The position numbers and the translations under genes are program-made. This document shows positions 30,027 through 40,711 of a DNA stretch of 64,000 bases, one piece after another. The number at the start of each line of letters is the position of its first letter. Position 1 is the stretch's first letter. The notes beneath the pieces were generated by a model. It ran no database searches. It saw only the letters and a list, made by a program, of their open reading frames with translations, and had not been told where the DNA came from. This stretch comes from Paulinella micropora (taxonomy: Eukaryota > Cercozoa > Imbricatea > Euglyphida): contig BJOX01000115.1 in the NCBI GenBank assembly GCA_009731375.1, positions 675,603 to 739,602 of the forward strand, read 5' to 3'.

Positions 30027-33000
30027 CTAAGCGGGAGAAGAAGAAAGTCTGCACAGCGCCTCGATAGAAAGCACTTCCTTGTTCCAGGCCTGGACTTTGG
30101 TGGCCCACAGCTTTTTCTTGTCTGCCGGGTACTGGGTGCCCGAGTTCCGTTGCGGGACCCAGACCTCACCGCGCCGACGGCAGCGCGACAGGGCTATGTA
30201 CACGATCTTGCCCAGGTGGTAGTTTCGCGGGCAAAACGGGGTGGGTGACAGCACCAGGTAGACGGTGTCAAACTCGTTGCATTGCACGCACATGTCGGTC
30301 TGCGCGAACGCCAGGCTCAGCCCATCGTCGCCGTGTTGGCTCTTGCTGTAAAAGAAAGCCAAGCAGGGTTTTCTTACGCAATCGTCTTCTTGCACACCCC
30401 GTTCATCGCCGACCCACAGAGTAAAGACGCGCCACGCCCAGCAACAGTTCTTGTCCGCAATGCCTCTGTGCGAGAGCGGTTCTGAGGTAGAACTGACGTC
30501 GGTGGCCTCCACCAAGACCAAACCATTGTCCGGGCGCCAGTGATGCGTACGACGTAGCCCAAACAACGCACCTCCTGCCTAAACACGCAGCGGGGAGGGA
30601 AACGGCTCTTGAACTTGGAGTAGGCTACGTTTGCACTGGCCTCGGGCGGCAGGCAGCTCTCGTCGACGACGACGGCGGGCGTGGAGGGCCGCGAGGGAGA
30701 CTCACTTTCGTTGGGTGGTAAGCCAAACTGTCCGTCCTCCCGCCGGCGCCTCTTACGCCCACCCGTGCACCTGAGCTTTTCTTCTTTTGCTTGCTGTTGC
30801 CTGAGTCTTTCTTCTTCTTCCTGCTGCTGCCTGAGACTGTCCTTCTCTTGTTGCCGCTGCTCGAGTATGTCAAGGCATTGTTTGCACGCTACCGGTTCCT
30901 TGGCACGCGCCAACGCTTTGGACGCCAACCGCACTTTCGCGCCTAAGTATAGTGCGTAGGCAGGTGGCTGGTGGGATCGCCGGAAGACGTCTGGCCGCTC
31001 TTTAGCTTGGGCCAAGAAGGCCAGCCCCCTGTTTAGCAGAGTAGCTTCCTCCTTACGCACAACCACAATTTGCCAGCTCGGAAAGGTCTCGCGGCCCTGC
31101 GCTAGTTTCTCTTCCAAAAAGCCCTGGTTCACAACCAATCTGTGTTCGTCGTGCCAATGCTGCAGCTTGCGGTAAAAGCCCTGCCAGTTAGACTTACCAA
31201 ACTCACCTCCCTCACGGGGCGTCTGGTAATCCAAGTAGTGAATGCACCTGTCGAGCCACCCCGCGTGCGCTACTACGCTGGACGAGCTGCGGAGTGTGCT
31301 AGCCAACAGCTGCGCGTCGCAGAGCTCTTCGGTGCCGACCTCCCGGCGGTGAACGTGTTTCAGCTCTGCGCATGAGTCCGGGAACAGCCGGCGCAGGATG
31401 AAGTGGACGGAGCCGTAGCCGATGGGCGGGAGCTGGGCATCGTCGCCCAGAAAGAGGAACAGTCGGTAGTTCGGGGCCAACGTGTCCAAAGCACGCAGCA
31501 GTTGCAGGCAAAACGCGGGCGACATCAGCGACACCTCGTCGATCACGCAGGTGTACGACGCCTGGTTTTCAACGACCGTATCCCGCCCGCTGCCGGAGCG
31601 TACGCGTAGCCAGGCCTGTGTCTTGTGTGCAGGTAGTTCCAGCGCGGGCGTCGTCACGGTGCCTTGGGTGGGCTTTGAATCTTCGTCCTCGTCACTGGAG
31701 AACGAAGACGCTTGCTTTTTCTTGATCGCACAGCCGGCTAGAGCGCGGCCGGCCGCAACCTCGACCGCGTTGCAGGTCATGGCTACGAACAGGACGGGCT
31801 TAGAGATCAGCTCTTTGACATGCGTGGCCACAGTAGTCTTCCCCGTGCCTGCAGCCCCACTCAGCAGCCCCACCGCCCCGGACAGGCATTTCAGCAGGGC
31901 CACCGCCTGCTCCTGAAACAGGCTTGTTTGCGAGACGCCGCGCGGCGGGCCAGCATCTGCTGCCTCCTGAGCTACTCTACGCAGCCTGCTGATAACCTGC
32001 GACTCTTGGTTAAACAACCAGCGCGGTGCGTAGGTCGTCGAGCCCACGCGGACCCACGGCGAGCCGGCCGAAGCTTGGCTCTCGGGTGCTTGGACCCACC
32101 ATTGCTCCAAGCATTTCCGTATTTCTGGCTTCTTGCTTAAATCGAGAACAAAGCCTTTATCTTTTGTAGACCACTTTAAAAAGCTGCACCAAGGTTTCCT
32201 GGAGGATTCAATAGAGGCCTTGGGGTCAGGCTCTAGTCTTTTTTGCAATTGGCAAAAGCCCAAAAAGTTCATACTCCCCTCGTCCGATCCGTAGCCTGCT
32301 GTGTTCGGCAAGCATTCTAGCAGCCATTGGCTCTTGTCTTGACTGACTTCAAAACATGAGTCATTGCGCACAGTCAAGGTATTGCACAGCCAGAAATGCA
32401 CCAGAATCATTTCGCGTTTTTTGTCTCCAAACATATTGTAAATGTCCAGCTTGACATCCGCAGACAGGCATTGAAAACGTGCAGGGGACAAGCACCAAGG
32501 GGCGCTCAGCAGGTCGGGGCTGCCAGTACCACAGTCTGCAGCTACGGCCTCGTCCCCGCGCCACAACTTGGGCTCGTAAAATACGCGCGGATCACCTTTC
32601 TCCACCGCATCCAACCAGTGCCTGCGCTCCTCGGCGGAGAATTTGCGGTACAGCTTTGCCAGAGGCAGGGCCTTTGCAAAGTAACACCACCGGGGGTCCT
32701 CGTCGAGTAGCAGAAGGACCTGGAATCCGGACAAAGAGTCGTCGTCGTCCGCCTCATTTTTGCTTTCGGGCTCGTCTGCCTCACTATCGCTCTCGGTCTC
32801 AGAGTCCGCCTGGCAGGTGCCATCTACGTCACTCCGCCACCTCCCTGGCCCGCGCAACATTCCATACCGTTTGCGCAGCACCTGTTCTGATTGCAGTTCT
32901 AATCGGACTGCGCCCTGGGTAAAGTTGTAGCACCGCTTTTTTCTGTCCAGCGCTCGTTCACTCGCCAGCAGCACGTGCTTGATAAAGCGGCCATGCTTCT

Positions 33001-33160
33001 CTCTTTGCAAAATCGCATACAACCAAGCGGGGCAGGAGTGCGCAAAATAGCCCGGCTTCAAACACAGCCTATTTTGTAAGCTCGGCAGCTCTTCTAGCGC
33101 GACAAACCTTTCATCTTGGTACCAAGGTTTCCAAAAATTCCAACTAGCCCTAGCTAACAT
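30027..33160 (-). CDS. SF1-type DNA helicase (RecD/Pif1-like), frameshifted near the end
   Basis: The ATG is at 33160. The first 430 residues are unrecognised, with an acidic stretch at about 118-142. The helicase core follows: Walker A GAAGTGKTT at about residue 440, Walker B VIDEVSL at about 541 and motif III GDDAQLPPIGYG at about 575. A Gln/Glu/Arg coiled coil is at about 770-800. Near 30525 the frame breaks after VVRITGA; one added G gives NGLVLVEATDV and continues to CNEFDTVYLVLSP and IVYIALSRCRRR, the motif V/VI region, stopping at 30027. The full product is about 1040 aa. Such enzymes unwind DNA 5' to 3' in replication or repair. As read, the gene lacks motif VI. Its stop lies a few bases from P2's, in a shared TTTAATTAAAA element. 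Confidence 0.85.
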
Positions 33161-33596
33161 CTCTTGCCCCCCGGCTGCGCTCTAGTTACAAGTTTTTGTA
33201 TCTTGTAAAAGTGAAATTAGGGAGAACCGAACAATGGTGTCGAGAACGGGGCGCGCCCCCCCATCCCCCCCCGCCCCCGTCCCCAAAAAGGAAATAAGAG
33301 CGGGAGGGGGGNNNNNNNNNNNNNNNNNNNNNNNNNNNNNNNNNNNNNNNNNNNNNNNNNNNNNNNNNNNNNNNNNNNNNNNNNNNNNNNNNNNNNNNNN
33401 NNNNNNNNNNNNNNNNNNNNNNNNNNNNNNNNNNNNNNNNNNNNNNNNNNNNNNNNNNNNNNNNNNNNNNNNNNNNNNNNNNNNNNNNNNNNNNNNNNNN
33501 NNNNNNNNNNNNNNNNNNNNNNNNNNNNNNNNNNNNNNNNNNNNNNNNNNNNNNNNNNNNNNNNNNNNNNNNNNNNNNNNNNNNNNNNNNNNNNNN

Positions 33597-33639
<43 letters not shown>

Positions 33640-34153
33640 GGGGGGTGGGGCACCCCCCCCTGCGGGCTCCGAAAAAGAAAGTTTGTTTATTTTTGCTCTC
33701 CCTCTAAACCCACAAATTTAACCTGTTGACCTTTTGACCAGCTACAGGCATGGCCCTGCGTTTAGCTTTATGGGTCCTGTTTCCACTACAAGCTCCATCT
33801 AAGCCATCTGACGAGTGACTTCTCCAATGAGGCGGCGCACTCTCTGGGACCTCGGGGGGGCATGGCCCCCCGAGCCCCCCACACAGCCCACGCCGGCGGG
33901 TTGGCCGCGAGAAGAGAAGACCCGAGAGAAAAAGTTCAGGCCCGCGTAGCCTCCTCCAGAGCCTTCCTTAGATTATGCGCCGTTCTGGAACGAGTCTGCC
34001 AGAGAGATGTCTAGGCAGTTACCTCTCTACACAGGAGGCGGCCTGGCCAGAGCAAGCGCAAGCCGCCTGCCTATTTCTCTGAGCAGGGTCATGGGTAACG
34101 GTTCCTGGAGCTCGGTCAGAAGGTACGAGCCGACAACCGCACAAGGCCCGTAG
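33161..34153. other. Spacer with N gap and R2/R3 blocks upstream of the Fanzor gene
   Basis: It holds an N gap (about 33312-33596) with poly-G flanks, AT-rich sequence, a GAGGCGGCGCACTCTCTGGG block shared with 39446 and 40008, and an R2-type GGGGGGGCATGGCCCCCC palindrome at about 33853. About 250 bases just before 34154 are open in several frames but give no recognised domain. Confidence 0.55.
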
Positions 34154-35791
34154 GAGACCTCCTGGCAATCGCGACTTGCACTGCTGCCCGCAACCCAGGC
34201 CAACGCGCGACGCAACGCAGCCAAATCAGACGAGACTCAGAACAAGCAGCCCAAGAAGAAAAAGTTCAGTCTGAACAAAAAAGCGAGCAAGACGCCCCTG
34301 CTCAAGACACTCACGTGCAGGATCTACCCAAAGAGCAAGAATAAAGAAGTTAGGCAAGCTTGGCTGCGCAAGGCCTGGCTGTCGTTTCGAGCAGTTCATA
34401 CCATATGGAATGCGGCGGTGGGCTGGCTGAGAAAAGAGGATGAGCGCTTCCCTTGGCCCAGCGAAGAGGAGCAGCAGCAAGGTCAAGCCGTACAGGCTGC
34501 GAGTAAAAAGAGGCGGCGCCAAGAAACCAAGGAGGAAAAGCCCGCCAAACGACAAAAAAAAGAGGAGAAGCCGCAGGAGCAGAAAAACGAGCCGGAGAAA
34601 GAGGAGGAGACGCCCGAGGAGATCAAGGCCAGAAAAGCCAGAGAGCGCCAAGAACAAAAGGAGCGCCGAGAACAAAGAAGGGCCGAGATGGGCGGTAGAA
34701 TGCGCTGCTTGGGCGATTTTGATCTAGATACTCTGCGCCTGCGGTTTGTGAAAAAAGATAGCGAGTTCGTGCGAGCCAGGCCGTGGCTTCTCAGCGTGCC
34801 CTATGACATCCGCGAAGTGGCCATCCGAGACCTGCAAGCGGCAAGGGCCTCCGCCATCTCAAATCTTAGCCAGAAGGGAAAGTTCTTCCACTGGAAGAGA
34901 GTCAATTTCCGCAAGTGAGAGGAGCGCAGGTCTACGATTGCGATCTCGCACACGGTCTGGGGTTGCCGGCGGGGCTTCTTTGCGGGTTTTCTGGGACCAG
35001 ATTCAGTTACTTCCAAGGACTGGAGAAAACAAGAGCGTAGGCTTGGGGCCAAGAAGCTTGAAATCAAGTACGACGTTCGCCTGAGGGTCGATCCCCTGGG
35101 TAGATGGTACTTACATGTTCCGGTAGAGATAGAGCAGCGGCAGCGCGAATTTGCGGAGCCCGCCTCCAAGCGTGTAGTGAGCATTGACCCGGGTGTCAGG
35201 AGCTTTCTGACCATGTACCATGCGGACTTGGGCGCGATAACCGAATGGGGCCGTGGATCCATTGCACGCGTGTACCGTCTGCAGAAACACGTCGACAATC
35301 TGCTGAGCAAGGTCGCGCTACTGGCTAAGGACAGCAGCAAGAAGCGCAATCGCTGGCGCCTACGGCGCGCTATTACACGAGTGCGCGACAAGATCTACAA
35401 CATGGTCCAAGACGTGCACAAGAAAGCAGCCAGATGGCTGCTCGATAACCACGACTACGTTGTGCTACCTTGGTTCGGAGCGTCGGGCATGGTGAAGGGC
35501 AAAACGATCTCGCGGCAAACGAAGCGCAAGCTACTTGCCTGGCGACACGCAGATTTTCGCAAGCGCTTGCTCAGCCTGCAACGAGAGTATATAGGTAAAT
35601 GCAAGGTGCTGATCTGCAACGAGGAGTTCACGACACAGGCGTGTACGCAATGCGGGGCGCTGTGGAGAGACATCAAAGCCGCGAAGACGTATAGCTGCCA
35701 GTGGTGTGCTCTCCAGCACGGACGCGACATGAACGCCAGTCGCAACATCCTCTTGAGACTGCTGGCGTTGGGTCGGCAAGACTTGCATTAG
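34154..35791 (+). pseudogene. Fanzor/TnpB-like RNA-guided nuclease gene with in-frame TGA
   Basis: One frame is open from 34154 to TAG at 35791 except TGA at 34916. N-terminal part: LKTLTCRIYPKSKNKEVRQA and FRAVHTIWNAAV, the usual TnpB start. A Lys/Glu-rich insertion follows, then WLLSVPYDIREVAIRDLQAA and KGKFFHWKRVNFRK-stop. After the stop: RLRVDPLGRWYLHVPVE, then RuvC-I VVSIDPGVRSFLTMY, then VVLPWFGASGMVKG where Fanzors usually have a PxFE-type Glu (here Gly). The zinc ribbon is CTQC...CQWC and RuvC-III is GRDMNASRNIL. No in-frame ATG precedes the conserved start. TnpB/Fanzor proteins cut DNA guided by an omega RNA; this copy looks inactive. No transposase or clear ends are seen. Confidence 0.85.
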
Positions 35792-35859
35792 TTTTGTTCA
35801 GGTCATAAATCTCGCACCAAAACCCTGACGTTAGGTCGGGTGTTGGTGCTTTGCTTCGA

Positions 35860-35966
35860 TCGGGGCCTCTGAGAAGGGAGGGGGATGTACCGCGTGCTGC
35901 CCTTTCTCCCTTCCAGCTGTAGGAATCTCTGGGGGGGTTCAACTCCTCAAGATTTCAATCCGATCT
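35860..35966 (+). repeat. R3 and R4 blocks after the Fanzor gene
   Basis: CTCTGAGAAGGGAGGGGGAT then TACCGCGTGCTGCC (R3, as at 739 and 26955), followed by CTCCCTTCCAGCTG and TTCAACTCCTCAAGATTTCA (R4). The CTCCCTTCCAG within R4 looks like a splice acceptor, which could matter for the next gene. Confidence 0.65.
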
Positions 35967-36953
35967 GTGTCAAACAAATTTGCCGACCGCACGACGTCGG
36001 CCCTGGAATACCTTGCACGCCTTCGTGCGCTGCCCGATGAGGTCCTAGCCTGGCAACTGTTTCTGTCACAAGACTTGCGGGCCTCTTCACATATATCTAC
36101 CCAAATCTCTCAAGAGCAACAGCCTCAGTACGCCAAAGACCAAAAGACTAGCTCAGAGAAAATCGTCCCCCTGCCGCAGCCCGGCCTCGACAGCCAGGGA
36201 CAGGCGCCTGGTTCCTTGGACGTCAAGGCCAGACCCCCTGCTGTGTCCGATGCCCCCCAGGAGCGCCTAAATAAGGAGGTGCGCAGTTTAACCGTTCCCT
36301 TCGGCAAGTACAAAGACAAAAGCCTGAGCGAAATGCTGCAAGACGCTGCCTATGTTGAATGGGTATATGGGCAGGGGCTTATGCCAGAATTCAACAAGTT
36401 CTTCATAACCTGGCTCGGCTCGGCTGCGCACGGAGGTGACGCTCACTTTCCTCCCCGTATTTTTACGGCCTACGAGTCCGAAATACACAAATCCGCCAAG
36501 CAAAGTATCTGCAACTGGTTGCGCGAGACCAATACAGATGGTCGGGTCAGATGGGGCCCCATCGACACCTATAACGGCATGGAGAAGCGACCTCACAAAG
36601 GTATTTTTTGCGAATATCCTATTACAAGGTTTGGGACAGGCCTAGAACGCACGTGGCGGCAGTGCGCGGAGATGCATGTTGAGGCTGCAAACGACTTGTC
36701 CCAACTCCAAGACAGTCATCCAAGGTGTGCGGTGCTGGATGTCGTCGTCGTGGCAGAAGAGAGACCAGTGGCGGGGATCGAGATTGTATACACCAACCCA
36801 GTTTCAAAAGAGAAAGCCCAACGGCTAGGCTTGCTCTGCGCCGAACACAACCCAGGCTTTTGTCTGTACGAAGTAGATGCACGTTGGGTGTTGAAACACA
36901 AGACATTGCCTGATAGTTCGTGTTTGCGCTTGCTGGATCTTTCCGTAAAGTAA
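35967..36953 (+). CDS. CoiA-like nuclease with a DUF3820/ExoX-C-like segment
   Basis: The frame is open from within R4 and no early ATG exists; GTG at 35967 or a splice into R4's acceptor are the options. Residues of about 105-140 (TVPFGKYKDKSLSEMLQDAAYVEWV) match the short FGKYKGK-type module found at the end of exonuclease X and in DUF3820. Residues of about 230-310 (CAEMHVEAANDL, CAVLDVVVVAEERPVAGIEI) have the H-x-x-A...D...E pattern of CoiA-type PD-(D/E)XK nucleases. A role in DNA processing is therefore likely, but no exact match is claimed. Confidence 0.55.
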   Translation: MSNKFADRTTSALEYLARLRALPDEVLAWQLFLSQDLRASSHISTQISQEQQPQYAKDQKTSSEKIVPLPQPGLDSQGQAPGSLDVKARPPAVSDAPQERLNKEVRSLTVPFGKYKDKSLSEMLQDAAYVEWVYGQGLMPEFNKFFITWLGSAAHGGDAHFPPRIFTAYESEIHKSAKQSICNWLRETNTDGRVRWGPIDTYNGMEKRPHKGIFCEYPITRFGTGLERTWRQCAEMHVEAANDLSQLQDSHPRCAVLDVVVVAEERPVAGIEIVYTNPVSKEKAQRLGLLCAEHNPGFCLYEVDARWVLKHKTLPDSSCLRLLDLSVK

Positions 36954-37419
36954 AACATGGACTTGCATGTAAGGGGTTCAGGAAATCGAGCAATGGGATG
37001 GGTGATAGTTTTAGTTTTTTCTCATTAAACGAACGTTTTCTTTGTAAAATTGCGTCAAGCCCCCGACAAAAAATATGAACGTTGTGTGTTGTAGCCGACT
37101 TCTTCTCTAGAGAAGATGTAGAGAGCTGGACACAACCTTCACCAGCTTTGGCAAATCCTCTGTCTTATCGTTGCTTATTTTCGTTAGCTCGAGCAGGTTT
37201 GTCTAGTATTCTCGTCGAGTTGCTGACACGTGTCATAGGAGAATATTAACAAAGTAATATTTACTTCCAGCAAACCCAATAAACTGACGGACGCGATGAC
37301 CCGTGACCCGTGTCAGCAGCTCTACAAATGTTGACTTTTTCAGCTCTTGCTTCGCTTGCCAGTCTCTATAGCCAATAGCATTCTCAGACAAAAAGTCTGG
37401 GACAGAGGTAGAAGGGCGC

Positions 37420-37458
<39 letters not shown>

Positions 37459-37744
37459 NNNNNNNNNNGCGCGAGCACTTTGAAGGTTGCATGCGCATGA
37501 CCTATCCCAAAATGAAGACGCAAGTGCTTTCCCGGCAGGTGTGTGAGGTGGTAGCATCCAGGGTTGCTTGGTCGGCGCTAGGCCCTCGAGTAACATCGTT
37601 GAGAGAAAAAAGGCATTCGCGGAAAAGAAGCAAACAAAAAAAATGTTTGTTTAAGTTAGACTCTCAGGTTTTATTAAACAAAAATGCATTTTTTGAACCT
37701 TTTGGACGAGCTCTCTTTTGTTGTAGATCGATCCCCCGGCGCTG

Positions 37745-37775
<31 letters not shown>

Positions 37776-37971
37776 GGGGGGGGGGCGGGGGGNNNNNNNN
37801 NNCGAGGTGCCACACAGAACCCCTCCCCTGCCGCACCCTCGCCGGCGGGGCTCGGATGGGGGGGGGAGGCGCCCCCACCCCCCCTTTTCCATTTCGCTCT
37901 GGCAGGAAACAGGGGGCCATAGAAAGAGCGTGCACGGACAAGAAAAAAAAAGGAAAAAAGGCTAGTCAGGC
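36954..37971. other. Intergenic region with two N gaps, no supported gene
   Basis: A TCTCATTAAACGAACG element follows the preceding stop. The rest includes poly-C and poly-G tracts with gaps (37421-37467, 37775-37802), (GT)n(GA)n at about 37745-37775, a TTTTATTAAAC element (about 37670) and an R2-like block (GCCGGCGGGGCTCGGATGGG). Confidence 0.55.
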
Positions 37972-39309
37972 ATGGAGGCGCAGCCAGGCAGGTGTGCCTG
38001 GGCCCGCTGCGAGGGGGGGAGCAGCCGTGGGGGAGAGCAGGCGGACAGCCTCCCTGCGAGCTGTACACGGTGCTACGCGGCGGCGTATTGTGGGCGCGAG
38101 TGCCAAGTCTCTGATTGGAAAGCGGGACACAAACGGGCGTGCAAGCGCAGCCCGCTTGCAGACGTGGCGCTGTCTGGCCGCCCCAGCATAGTCGTGTGGC
38201 TCGCGTCGCACGTGCAGAGCGAAAAAAGTGTGCGATACCTGGGGTTGTGCCTGCAATCGTTTGCCTCGACTCTTCCTTCAAGCGGCGAGGTCGGCCGCCG
38301 CGGCTGGTGCTGGCTGAGCCTTTCGGCCGCGACGCCCGAGCTGAGGGCGAGTGTGGAGGCGCTGCTGCGTACGCTTGACAGCGACCAGCGGCGCATGCGT
38401 TGGTTTTGGCACGACGGCGGACTTTCTCAGCTGGAGCACTTTGCCTTTCTGCGCGGGTTGATGCTTCGTACGCATGCGCAGGACCTGCGGTTGCAGTGGG
38501 TTTTAACGACAGACGACGATGATCTTTGGCATGACGGACGTTATGACATGTACTACCAGAACCTCTTGCAAGTGGCTGAGACCTCGTCGGAGATGAGGGA
38601 CAGAGCTGTGTCGCTGTGTGCCCCGCACTTTGTCGCGCCCTTTACAGCAGAGCTCAGAGATTCCGCGGAAAAGCAAGAAGATGTAGAGCGGGCGCTCGCC
38701 GCGCAGCAACTCGATGTACGTACCACCGAGAAGGGGGTAGACGGTTTCGCCGGGCGGAGCGAGTTGTGGTCATACTTGGTTCCCTTCCGTGTCTTGAACG
38801 AATACTTTACGCGACAACGGCAGCCCGCCCTTTTGCAGCACCCATTAGCGGACGTGGACCTGCGGTCATTCGTAGCGTCACATCCGGGCTTTGGGCGCGC
38901 TGGCGGCGGCGGCGGCCAAACTGCTTTGCTGCAGGTGCCTCTGAAGCGCAGTTGGTGCTATTTTTATCGCCAAGTGTCGGGCATGAGCAAGGTGTGGGAG
39001 GTGCAGCCGTGGCCCGGGGAACAGGCGCTGCGGGCTCGGTATGGGCGCCTCTTTGCGATGTTTGCGGAACCTGGCCAACCTTCACTGTGGCCGTGGTTTA
39101 AGCAGACGGTCACTCTTTTCTGGATGCAATATCGATGGGGGAGGCACAAAACACAGTTAGCCCCTCGAATAACAGAGGTACTTATGCAGACATGTCGTCC
39201 GCGCGCAGAGAAAGGCTCTGTAATTGGCACGGTGTTTGCGAAAGCGGTGCCGGAGCTTCTGCGCTTGCTCGAAAAGCAGCTGGTCAGCACGGGCCCGGCT
39301 GCGCACTAG
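37972..39309 (+). CDS. MYND finger fused to a glycosyltransferase-like domain
   Basis: The ATG at 37972 gives an intact 445-aa frame. The MYND finger is at residues of about 8-57 (CAWARC, SCTRCYAAAYCGREC, DWKAGHKRAC). A second domain starts near residue 70 (SIVVWLASH, YLGLCLQSF) and carries LQWVLTTDDDDLWHDGRY, which resembles the DxD metal/nucleotide-sugar motif and downstream His/Arg of some glycosyltransferase-like proteins. The C-terminal 200 residues are helical, Trp-rich and unrecognised. If the second domain is a real transferase, the MYND finger would recruit it to a partner. That is inference. There is no signal peptide or membrane segment. An R7 element follows the stop. Confidence 0.65.
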   Translation: MEAQPGRCAWARCEGGSSRGGEQADSLPASCTRCYAAAYCGRECQVSDWKAGHKRACKRSPLADVALSGRPSIVVWLASHVQSEKSVRYLGLCLQSFASTLPSSGEVGRRGWCWLSLSAATPELRASVEALLRTLDSDQRRMRWFWHDGGLSQLEHFAFLRGLMLRTHAQDLRLQWVLTTDDDDLWHDGRYDMYYQNLLQVAETSSEMRDRAVSLCAPHFVAPFTAELRDSAEKQEDVERALAAQQLDVRTTEKGVDGFAGRSELWSYLVPFRVLNEYFTRQRQPALLQHPLADVDLRSFVASHPGFGRAGGGGGQTALLQVPLKRSWCYFYRQVSGMSKVWEVQPWPGEQALRARYGRLFAMFAEPGQPSLWPWFKQTVTLFWMQYRWGRHKTQLAPRITEVLMQTCRPRAEKGSVIGTVFAKAVPELLRLLEKQLVSTGPAAH

Positions 39310-40171
39310 TGAGGGTTCCTCAGACAAAGCAACCAAAGTTTTTTTTTGTTTTTTTTTTTGTTTTTTTTTTTGTTTTAATTAAAATCGTCTCAAACGCTAA
39401 CGAGAGAGAGAGAGAGAGGGGGGGTGGTTTTCGTTAATTAGCTTTCCAACGAGGCGGCGCATTATCTCAATGAAAACTGGCGGGGCTCGACAGTCCACAC
39501 CCATTGGTATTCAGGGGGCTTTTCGGGATGGCACGGCCATTGCTTGCGCTTGTCCTTGCGTTTCTTGAACATCTCCCTTCAGACTTGGTCTGCACACGAA
39601 CATGCACTGTTTTAAATGATCAGGAGGGTGTGCATACGTGTGATATGGCCGAAATGTCTCCTGGTACTGTTCTTTTCGACCATACCAAAGAAAAAACACT
39701 CCTTGCCAACAGAAATGAGTTTTCTTTGCCAGGAATGAGGAAAGGGAGAGAAAAAGGCAGGGGCGGCAGGGGGGGGGGGGATAGGGGGAGGGGCGCCCCC
39801 CCCCGGGGGGGGCGTGATATGGCCGAAAAAAGGGGCATTGCCGTAATGTCCCCTGGTACTGCCTTTTTCGGCCATATCAAGGCTAGCGACCCCCGGTTGC
39901 TAATTTTTTTTAGCAAACCCCCTGCCAATTTTTTAGCAAACCCAGAATCCTGCCACCGAGGGAACCAGGTGGCTGGTGGCGCGCAGTCGGTGCTATTTCT
40001 ATTGCCAGGTGAGGCGGCGCATTCTCTGGGACCAGAAAGCATGGCTCCCTCGGGACTAGAATTTCCTTTTCTACGCACTGAACACACTTGTTTTGTTTCG
40101 GGAGTAGCTCTCTTATTTGTTCAAAAGTGCGTATGCGTTCAAAAGCAGGGGATCGTGCTTTTTGTGATTCG
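39310..40171. other. Repeat-rich intergenic region with R7 and inverted-repeat elements
   Basis: An R7 copy with T-runs (about 39320-39400) leads into (GA)n. A degenerate inverted-repeat element is at about 39642-39685 and a perfect one at 39816-39878. A mobile segment shared with 42181-42254 lies at about 39922-40010 and includes GGTGCTATTTCTATTGCCAG, a diverged copy of a piece of the MYND-glycosyltransferase gene (38946-38980). No gene is supported. Confidence 0.6.
39816..39878. mobile_element. 63-bp inverted-repeat (MITE-like) element, perfect arms
   Basis: It starts GATATGGCCGAAAAA and ends TTTTTCGGCCATATC, 15-base perfect arms. Inner GGGGCATT / AATGTCCCC also pair, and the loop is CTGGTACTGCC. 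Related elements are at 22084-22146, 23219-23282, 39642-39685 and 42167-42312, with half copies at 23191 and 62460. It could be a MITE or a hairpin-forming RNA element. Confidence 0.8.
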
Positions 40172-40540
40172 TCATACTTTGCGTTGATATCTTTTTTTTT
40201 GTTCCGTTGTTCGTTCCCACGGCGGTGGGTATTTGTCCTCAAATTCCCTCCAGGCTTCATCGGCCTGTTTCTCTTCATTAGTCCAGTACTGCAGGGAATC
40301 GTCGACTACTTGCTTTGCGGTTTCAAATTTTGTGTCCCCAAGCAGGGCGATTTCCTTTTTCCATTGTGAAAGGAAGTCGTTTTGTCTTGTCTTAAACGCG
40401 AGCTGACCACTGTCGGGTGGTGCCTCTTGCATCCATACGTCGGATTCCAGGGGTTTCCTAGTTAAAGCCTGTTCATTATGTCGGATAAGTTCGTCTGCTG
40501 CCTGCAGCAGTTCCTTCTTCCAGCTCGCTGTCTCGCTCAT
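40172..40540 (-). CDS. Small hypothetical protein, 122 aa
   Basis: The ATG at 40540 (MSETASWKKELLQAADELI) opens a complete frame ending at 40172. The sequence is highly charged, Trp-containing and almost certainly alpha-helical (NDFLSQWKKEIALLGD, WTNEEKQADEAWREFEDKYP), with a basic C-terminus. There is no Cys pair, signal or membrane segment. The upstream side meets a poly-C/N gap block (40619-40731). The family is unknown. Confidence 0.65.
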   Translation of the reverse strand: MSETASWKKELLQAADELIRHNEQALTRKPLESDVWMQEAPPDSGQLAFKTRQNDFLSQWKKEIALLGDTKFETAKQVVDDSLQYWTNEEKQADEAWREFEDKYPPPWERTTEQKKRYQRKV

Positions 40541-40651
40541 TGGTTACAGCCCTGGAACAGGTCTTTAAGCAGTAAGTAAAGGCGCGAGGTAGTAGGGGAA
40601 AGCGTGGCGCAGGGACAAGGGGGGGGGGGGGGGGGGCCCCCCCCCCCCTTT

Positions 40652-40711
<60 letters not shown>

